Positions 59,000 to 64,000 of a stretch of 64,000 bases of DNA are shown here, piece by piece. Source of the stretch: Actinoplanes octamycinicus. GTDB taxonomy: Bacteria > Actinomycetota > Actinomycetes > Mycobacteriales > Micromonosporaceae. A model generated the notes under the pieces. It did not search any database, was not told the DNA's origin, and was given only the letters and a program-made list of their open reading frames with translations. The position numbers were made by a program, and so were the translations under genes. The stretch spans positions 5,871,501 to 5,935,500 of the forward strand of contig NZ_JACHNB010000001.1 of assembly GCF_014205225.1 (NCBI RefSeq), read 5' to 3'. Numbering within the stretch: the stretch's first letter is position 1; every line of letters begins with the position of its first letter.

Positions 59000-59202
59000 G
59001 CCGCTCCACTCCCCGCGTCTGCCCGCCCCCACTATCTAGGGCGGAACCGGCCCGGTACGGAAAACCCGGAAAATCAGGCGGAAGGGCTAAAAGTCAGGCT
59101 AGAGCGCCGGTGGCAGCAGGTTCGCCCGGAGCGAGCGCACCGTGGAGATCAACGGCAAGATGGATCAGCACACGCTGGTTCACGAGAATGGGATACGCCG
59201 GA

Positions 59203-59622
59203 ATGAGCGACTGGAACGCCAAGATCATCGAAGAGTTCCGGGCCAATGAGGGCCGGGTCGGCGGGCCTTTCGAGGGCGCGCCGATGGTGCTGGTCCACAA
59301 CAAGGGTCGCAAGACCGGCCGGGAGCTGGTCATCCCGCTGATGTACCTGCCGCACGAGAACGACGACGACGTCATCTACATCTTCGCCTCGAAGGCCGGC
59401 GCCCCGGACAACCCGGACTGGTACTACAACCTGATCACGGCCGGCAAGGGCGCCGTCGAACGTGGCACCGAGACCTACGACGTCAAGGTCCGCGAGGTCA
59501 CCGGCGACGAACGCGACCGCATCTACTACGAGCAGTCCCGCCTCTACTCGAACTTCGCCGAGTACGCCCAGAAGACCGCCGGCATCCGCACCATCCCGGT
59601 CCTCGAGCTGACCCGCGCCTGA
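59203..59622 (+). CDS. Ddn-like F420-dependent nitroreductase/quinone reductase family protein
   Basis: 139 residues, usual for the deazaflavin-dependent nitroreductase family. Hallmarks: NEGRVGGPFEGAPMVLVHNKGRKTGRELVIPLMYLP, KAGAPDNPDWYYNLI and the TYDVKVREVTGDERDRIY tail. It likely reduces quinones or other acceptors with F420H2, fitting an actinobacterium. Divergent from the LPXTG gene, 203 bp apart. ATG 59203; an upstream in-frame ATG at 59110 adds a non-family extension. Confidence 0.9.
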   Translation: MSDWNAKIIEEFRANEGRVGGPFEGAPMVLVHNKGRKTGRELVIPLMYLPHENDDDVIYIFASKAGAPDNPDWYYNLITAGKGAVERGTETYDVKVREVTGDERDRIYYEQSRLYSNFAEYAQKTAGIRTIPVLELTRA

Positions 59623-59650
59623 CTCCCGGCCCGCTCCGGCCCACGACCGA

Positions 59651-59711
59651 CATTTCCCGGTACGGCCGGAGCACCCACCGGCCCAGGGGATTGAAGTACG
59701 GCCGGAGCACC
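59651..59711 (+). repeat. Dispersed-repeat copy with a local direct duplication
   Basis: ATTTCCCGGTACGGCCGG (59652-59669) is a copy of the boundary repeat. Its right part, TACGGCCGGAGCACC, occurs at 59661 and again at 59697, 36 bases apart. The site lies between the convergent nitroreductase-like and DUF3800-like genes. Confidence 0.7.
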
Positions 59712-59724
59712 ACTGGCCCCGGCC

Positions 59725-59777
59725 GATCAGCGAGGTCCGGGGATCAGCGACGTCGGGGGGATCAGCGAGGTCGGGGA
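59725..59777. repeat. 17-18-bp tandem repeat, three units, overlapping a gene end
   Basis: GATCAGCGA(G/C)GTC(C/G)GGG units begin at 59725, 59742 and 59760. The first contains the stop codon of the DUF3800-like gene (59727-59729). In that gene the copies encode the SLIPPTSLIPGPR end, so the repeat extended the protein. Confidence 0.8.
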
Positions 59778-60683
59778 CAGCAGATCGCCGCCGATCAGGG
59801 CCGGTCGGCGGCGGGCCAGCCCGGCCAGCAGGTCGGCGACCTGGACCCGGGCGTCGTCCCGGGAATCGGTCATCAGCAGGCCGGCCAGCGGCGACGGGCC
59901 GTCGCTGGCCAGGGCCTGCTGGAGGCGGGTGAGGCGGTCGGCGGTCAGGGCGCTCTGCTCGTCGTGGACGACCAGCACCCGCCGCCACCCGCCGCTCCAG
60001 TGCAGGACCGTCTCGGCGAGGGCCGGCAGCATCGGCTCCAGCGGTGGCGGCATCGACCGGTCCTCGTCGTCGAGCCGGGTCATCACCTGCCGCACCGCCT
60101 CCGGCCGCAGTCCGGTGAGGACCGCGTCGGCGTCCGGGCCGGTGCCGAGCAGTCCGTCGCGGGCCTGCAGGAACCGGTCCGCCACCCGTGGGTCGGGCCG
60201 TCGCCGCCGGGTCTGCACCAGATCGACGAAGGCGGCCAGGAAGCCGTCCCAGGCCGGGCCGCCGGCGCGCCCGGACCGGTACAGGGTGAGCGCCGCCGCC
60301 CGGTGCTCCGGCGCCAGGCTGGTCCCAGCCGCGTAGGAGGGCTCGCCGAGCAGCAGGTCGACCACCCGGGTGACCAGGAAGAACTCCTTGTCGATCAGGT
60401 GCACCAGGGCCCGGCCGGCAACCGCCGCCAGGAGCCGGTCGAGGGCCGCGTCATGCCGGCGCAGGAACCGGCCGGACTTCAATTCGTGCGGCGAGAAGCG
60501 CAGGGCGCCGACCAGTTCGGCCGCCTCGGGCACGCTCAGGTCGACGCTGGCGTGGGTGATCACCGGGGCGCCGGAGCGCAGCAGGTTCGTCCCGGAGAAG
60601 CCGGACTCGTCGCAGGCGATCTCCACCACCGCGCCGGCCACCGCCCCGGCCGGCGGCAACCCGCCCTGCAGCGGCGATCGCAT
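59727..60683 (-). CDS. DUF3800-like protein (predicted RNase H-fold)
   Basis: 318 residues. IACDESGFSGTNL near residue 25 carries the Asp-Glu-Ser-Gly start, and DSRDDARVQVADLLAGLARR near 285 the acidic-Gln-x-x-Asp end, that mark DUF3800. A catalytic role with metal ions is possible but unproven. No methyltransferase or defence partner lies beside it. The C-terminal tail is built from a tandem repeat. Confidence 0.6.
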   Translation of the reverse strand: MRSPLQGGLPPAGAVAGAVVEIACDESGFSGTNLLRSGAPVITHASVDLSVPEAAELVGALRFSPHELKSGRFLRRHDAALDRLLAAVAGRALVHLIDKEFFLVTRVVDLLLGEPSYAAGTSLAPEHRAAALTLYRSGRAGGPAWDGFLAAFVDLVQTRRRRPDPRVADRFLQARDGLLGTGPDADAVLTGLRPEAVRQVMTRLDDEDRSMPPPLEPMLPALAETVLHWSGGWRRVLVVHDEQSALTADRLTRLQQALASDGPSPLAGLLMTDSRDDARVQVADLLAGLARRRPALIGGDLLSPTSLIPPTSLIPGPR

Positions 60684-60719
60684 CCCGACATCCTGTGTCG
60701 GGTGCCCGCCGCGGGCAAG

Positions 60720-63392
60720 CTATTTGCGGTCCGGGAAGAGCCCGGACATCCGCTGGTCCAGCAGTTCCGGCCCGGCCACCCCGGCGAACAGGTTCGGCAG
60801 CAGCGCCACCAGCCCGGTCCAGCCGGTCTGGTGCGCGGCGCCGAGGCCGGCCCCGTTGTCGCCGTGGAAGTACTCGGAGTACGTGATCAGGTCCCGCCAG
60901 TGCTCGGTGGCGAAGATGTCCTGCCCGCCGTAGCAGGGCCGGCGGCCGTCCGGGTCCGGCAGGAAGATCCGGGTCAGCCGGTCGGACAGCTCCCGGGCCA
61001 CCTGGAACAGGGTCATCCGCTGCCCGGAGCCGGTCGGGCACTCGACGGTGAACTCGTCGCCGTACGCCAGATAGAGATTGAGCAGCGAGCGGATGATCAG
61101 CATGTTGACCGGGAACCAGATCGGGCCGCGCCAGTTCGAGTTGCCGCCGAACATCCCGCTGTCCGATTCGGCGGGCAGATAGGACACCCGGTAGACGTCG
61201 TCCCGGACCGGGAAGGCGAACGGGTGCTCGCGATGCCAGCGGGACAGCGACCGGATCCCGTACGGGCTGAGGAACTCCTCCTCGTCGAGCATCCGGGCCA
61301 GGATCCGCCGCAGCCGGTCCTCGTCGAAGAACGCCAGCAACTGTTCGTCGCGGGTCAGCACCGAGCTGATGCTGGGGTGGCGGGACACGAAGTCCCGGGC
61401 GTTCTCCAGCAGCCTCGGGAACCGGGCCAGCAACGCCGGGTCGTACACGGTGGCCGCGGCCAGCGGCAGCAGCCCCACCATCGAGCGGATCCGCAGCCGG
61501 CGCGTCTCGCCGTCGGGCAGCCGCAGCAGGTCGTAGAAGAACCCGTCCTCGTCGTCCCAGAGCGCCGCCGTGCTCGACTTGCGGTTGACCGCCACGGCGA
61601 TCCAGGCGAAATGCTCGAAGTACGCCTGCGCCTGCTCGACGTAGACCGGGTCGCGCACCGACAGCTCCAGGGCGATCTGCAGCATGCTCTGGCAGTACAG
61701 CGCCATCCACGCGGTCCCGTCCGCCTGGTCGATGGTGCCGCCGGTGGGCAGCGACGTGCTGCTGCGGTCGAACACCCCGATGTTGTCCAGGCCGAGGAAG
61801 CCGCCCTGGAAGACGTTGTTGCCGTCGGCGTCCTTGCGGTTCACCCACCAGCTGAAGTTGCGGGCCAGCTGGTGGAACACCGACTCCAGCCAGTCGTGGT
61901 CGCCCCGCCCGGTGCGCGCCTTCTCCAGTTCGTGGACCAGGTGTGCCGCCCACGCGTGGACCGGCGGGTTGACGTCGCCGAAGTTCCACTCGTACGCCGG
62001 GATCTGCCCGTTGGGGTGCAGGTAGCGCCGGCTGAGCAGCAGGCTCAGCTGGCTCTTGGCCAGCTCGGCGTCGACCATGCTCAGCGCCACGGCCTGGAAG
62101 CCCAGGTCCCACGCGGCGAACCAGGGATACTCCCACTTGTCCGGCATGGAGATCACGTCGTGGCAGATCATGTGGAACCATTCGCCGTTGCGGGTCGGCC
62201 CGGCCTCCAGCGGATCCTTGCCGTGCCCGGTCAGCCAGCGCTCCACGTCGTACCCGAAATATTGTTTGCTCCACAGTAGGCCGGCCAGCGCCTGCCGGGC
62301 CACCTGCCGCTCCGCGGCGCTCAGCTGCGGGGCGAGCACCTGCTGGTAGAACTCGTCGGCCTCGTCGCGCCGGGTCTGCACGAGCGCGTCGAACTCGGCG
62401 TCCGAGGAGGTCACCGCCTGCTCGCTGAGGCGGACCCGGACCACGCCGGTCCCGCCGGCCGGCACGTGCAGGGTGTAGTCGGCGGCGACCTTGGTGCCGG
62501 TGGCCGCCGGGTTGACCGCGGCCGTCTCGCCGTGCACCACGTAGCGGTCGATCGCGTCCTTGACGAACGGGCTGCCGTTCGGCCGGTGGAACACCCGGTC
62601 GGTGTTCGTGTCGTTCTCGGTGAACAGCAGGTCGGGCGCGCCCAGGCAGGTCAGCCGGCGGGTGCCGAGCCGCTGGTGGACCGCCTCGACGACCGGCGCG
62701 GCGCCGTTGCGGGCGGCCGCGTGCAGCTCGGGTCGCGGCTCCGGCCGGTCCCAGGACCAGATGTTGCGGAACCACAGGGTGGGCAGCACCCGCAGGGTGG
62801 CGGTCTCGGGACCCCGGTTGTGCACGGTGATCCGGGCCAGGATGTCCTCCGGGGCCGCCTTCGCGTATTCGATCTCCACGTCGAAGTACCGGTCCTCGGC
62901 GAAGATCCCGGTGTCGAGCAGCTCGTACTCGTACTGGGTGCGGTCCCGCCGGCCGTTCGTGACGACGAGTTCCTCGTACGGGAAGGCGCGGTGCGGATAT
63001 TTGTAGAGCATCCGCATGTACGAGTGGGTCGGCGTCCCGTCGACGTAGAAGTAGTACTCCTTGACGTCCTCCCCGTGGTTGCCCTCCTGGTTGGTCAGCC
63101 CGAAGAAGCGTTCCTTGAGGATCGGGTCGTGCCCGTTCCACAGCGCGACGGCCAGGCACAGCCACTGCTGGTCGTCGCAGAACCCGGCGATCCCGTCCTC
63201 GCCCCAGCGGTAGGCCCGCGACCGCGCCATGTCGTGGCTCAGGTAGGACCAGGCGTCCCCGCCCGGGCTGTAGTCCTCCCGGACCGTGCCCCACTGCCGG
63301 TCACTGACGTACGGCCCCCACCGCCGCCACGGCACGGCGGCGGTGTCGGCATCCCGGAGGCGTCGCTGCTCGGCGCCGGAACTCTCAGCCAT
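60720..63392 (-). CDS. GH63-type glucosidase family protein
   Basis: 890 residues, cytosolic (no signal peptide). It has an N-terminal beta-sandwich and a C-terminal (alpha/alpha)6 barrel: WGEDGIAGFCDDQQWLCLA, NWEFHM-like NGEWFHMICHDVISMPDKWEYPWFAAWDLGFQAVALSMVD, AYEWNFGDVNPPVHAWAA, GIRSLSRWH, WRGPIWFPVNMLI and HQTGWTGLV. This is the family annotated as GH63-like or mannosylglycerate-hydrolase-like. It likely hydrolyses an alpha-glucoside or alpha-mannoside; substrate not readable. ATG 63392 chosen because homologous sequence starts near WRRWGPYVSDRQWGTVREDY. Confidence 0.88.
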   Translation of the reverse strand: MAESSGAEQRRLRDADTAAVPWRRWGPYVSDRQWGTVREDYSPGGDAWSYLSHDMARSRAYRWGEDGIAGFCDDQQWLCLAVALWNGHDPILKERFFGLTNQEGNHGEDVKEYYFYVDGTPTHSYMRMLYKYPHRAFPYEELVVTNGRRDRTQYEYELLDTGIFAEDRYFDVEIEYAKAAPEDILARITVHNRGPETATLRVLPTLWFRNIWSWDRPEPRPELHAAARNGAAPVVEAVHQRLGTRRLTCLGAPDLLFTENDTNTDRVFHRPNGSPFVKDAIDRYVVHGETAAVNPAATGTKVAADYTLHVPAGGTGVVRVRLSEQAVTSSDAEFDALVQTRRDEADEFYQQVLAPQLSAAERQVARQALAGLLWSKQYFGYDVERWLTGHGKDPLEAGPTRNGEWFHMICHDVISMPDKWEYPWFAAWDLGFQAVALSMVDAELAKSQLSLLLSRRYLHPNGQIPAYEWNFGDVNPPVHAWAAHLVHELEKARTGRGDHDWLESVFHQLARNFSWWVNRKDADGNNVFQGGFLGLDNIGVFDRSSTSLPTGGTIDQADGTAWMALYCQSMLQIALELSVRDPVYVEQAQAYFEHFAWIAVAVNRKSSTAALWDDEDGFFYDLLRLPDGETRRLRIRSMVGLLPLAAATVYDPALLARFPRLLENARDFVSRHPSISSVLTRDEQLLAFFDEDRLRRILARMLDEEEFLSPYGIRSLSRWHREHPFAFPVRDDVYRVSYLPAESDSGMFGGNSNWRGPIWFPVNMLIIRSLLNLYLAYGDEFTVECPTGSGQRMTLFQVARELSDRLTRIFLPDPDGRRPCYGGQDIFATEHWRDLITYSEYFHGDNGAGLGAAHQTGWTGLVALLPNLFAGVAGPELLDQRMSGLFPDRK

Positions 63393-63519
63393 GCCCTCAG
63401 CGTGCGCCGCTCCGGAGATCAGTAGGGCGCTCCTGGCTGTCCGAAGCATGACCCGGTCCGGTTTGGCGTATCCGCTGGTGAGGCGGGCATACGGGGGCTG
63501 AACGGGGGAAGGCGGGGCG

Positions 63520-64000
63520 ATGAGAGACATCCCGGGCGACGACCTGGCCGTCGCGTTGAGCGAGGTGGCCCGGTCACTGCAGACCGAACCGGACGAACGG
63601 CACACCCTGGACGCGATCACCACGACCGCGGTGGACACCGTGCCCGGCAGCCGGTACGCCGGGCTCATGGTGGTCGAGCACCACCGGGACGTCGACACCC
63701 GCGCCGCGACCGACGAGGTGGTCCGGCAGATCGACCAGGCGCAGTACGACACCGGCCAGGGACCGTGCCTGCAGGCGATCTACGACGACCGGATGGTCAA
63801 GGTCGCCGACATGGCCGGCGAGGACCGGTGGCCGGTCTTCGCCGCGCGGGCCGCCGAGCTGGGCGTCCGCAGCATGCTGTCGTTCCAGCTCTACGTCGAG
63901 GACGACACGCTCGGCGCGCTCAACCTGTACTCGTGCGAGCCCGGCGCCTTCGGCGACGAGGCCGAGCACGTCGGCCGGCTCTTCGCGGCGCACGCGGCGG
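63520..64000 (+). CDS. GAF-domain protein, probably GAF-ANTAR type (cut by window edge)
   Basis: 160 residues are visible from ATG 63520. LSEVARSLQTEPDERHTLDAITTTAVDTVPGSRYAGLMVVEHHRDVDTRAATDEVVRQIDQAQYDTGQGPCLQAI is the actinobacterial GAF start, and MLSFQLYVEDDTLGALNLYS continues it. In such genes an ANTAR RNA-binding domain usually follows, but it would lie beyond the window. Ribosome site GGCGGGGCG. Divergent from the GH63-type gene. Confidence 0.85.
   Translation, partial: MRDIPGDDLAVALSEVARSLQTEPDERHTLDAITTTAVDTVPGSRYAGLMVVEHHRDVDTRAATDEVVRQIDQAQYDTGQGPCLQAIYDDRMVKVADMAGEDRWPVFAARAAELGVRSMLSFQLYVEDDTLGALNLYSCEPGAFGDEAEHVGRLFAAHAA

Noticed and set aside
59727..60683. Anti-phage defence system
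   Set aside because: DUF3800 proteins are sometimes linked to defence, but no partner gene (methyltransferase, helicase, nuclease) is adjacent.
63461..63490. SigB-type promoter before the GAF gene
   Set aside because: GTTT and GGGCAT are present but 20 bases apart, too far for the usual spacing.
1..64000. tRNA, rRNA or riboswitch genes
   Set aside because: No cloverleaf-like or conserved RNA sequence was recognised in the gaps; a covariance-model scan would be needed to exclude small RNAs.

Overview
The window is very GC-rich, almost fully coding DNA from a filamentous-type actinobacterium. Several traits point to Micromonosporaceae, most likely Actinoplanes or a close relative: GTG starts, short intergenic gaps, an accessory SecA2, SigB/SigF-type sigma factors, many TetR regulators, FN3-rich secreted proteins and an F420-type nitroreductase. 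The genus is an inference from gene content. I found no rRNA, tRNA, phage, transposase or CRISPR array, so this looks like chromosomal arm or core-accessory DNA.

Layout. 0-2.2 kb: a TetR/NAD(P)-oxidoreductase divergent pair, a 46-bp minisatellite and a decayed corA. 2.2-6.0 kb: a VanZ-like protein, response regulator, sensor kinase and secreted serine-hydrolase operon on the minus strand. 6-12.5 kb: a membrane diguanylate cyclase, a TetR-thioesterase pair, a Bax-inhibitor-like protein and SecA2. 12.6-17 kb: a giant secreted FN3/CHAP protein. 17-25.4 kb: an HD protein, a GlxA-type regulator, a GH62 arabinofuranosidase, a TauD-type dioxygenase and a compact divergent two-component pair. 25.4-27.7 kb: an Nramp metal importer divergent from a manganese catalase. 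27.7-34.8 kb: two paralogous sigma factors, each carrying a C-terminal STAS domain, flanking a TetR/hydrolase unit, a Ser/Thr kinase, an M20-peptidase remnant and a carboxylate-amine ligase. 35-39 kb: an acyltransferase, an SDR, two membrane proteins behind paired operators, and a secreted lipase. 39.2-45.2 kb: a PrnB-like protein coupled to a hybrid histidine kinase, then a Baeyer-Villiger-type monooxygenase coupled to an alcohol dehydrogenase. 45.2-54.8 kb: small enzymes, an MMPL transporter, a HAD phosphatase and a HEAT-repeat protein. 54.8-64 kb: an LPXTG-anchored propeller/FN3 protein, a Ddn-like nitroreductase, a DUF3800-like protein, a GH63-type glucosidase and the start of a GAF protein.

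Three things stand out. First, a short dispersed repeat, consensus AGACCNGNTTTCCGGTACG followed by SCCG, sits at about a dozen gene boundaries, in both orientations. Second, the two sigma-STAS fusions both have DAAG where a partner-switching antagonist normally carries its phosphorylatable Ser/Thr; this suggests a sigma factor carrying a built-in, unswitchable anti-anti-sigma module. Third, four genes have their stop codon inside a small tandem repeat (46, 26, about 36 and about 18 bp units), so 3' gene ends appear to be hot spots of tandem duplication here.

All protein identities come from reading motifs and recalled family features; no database search was run.
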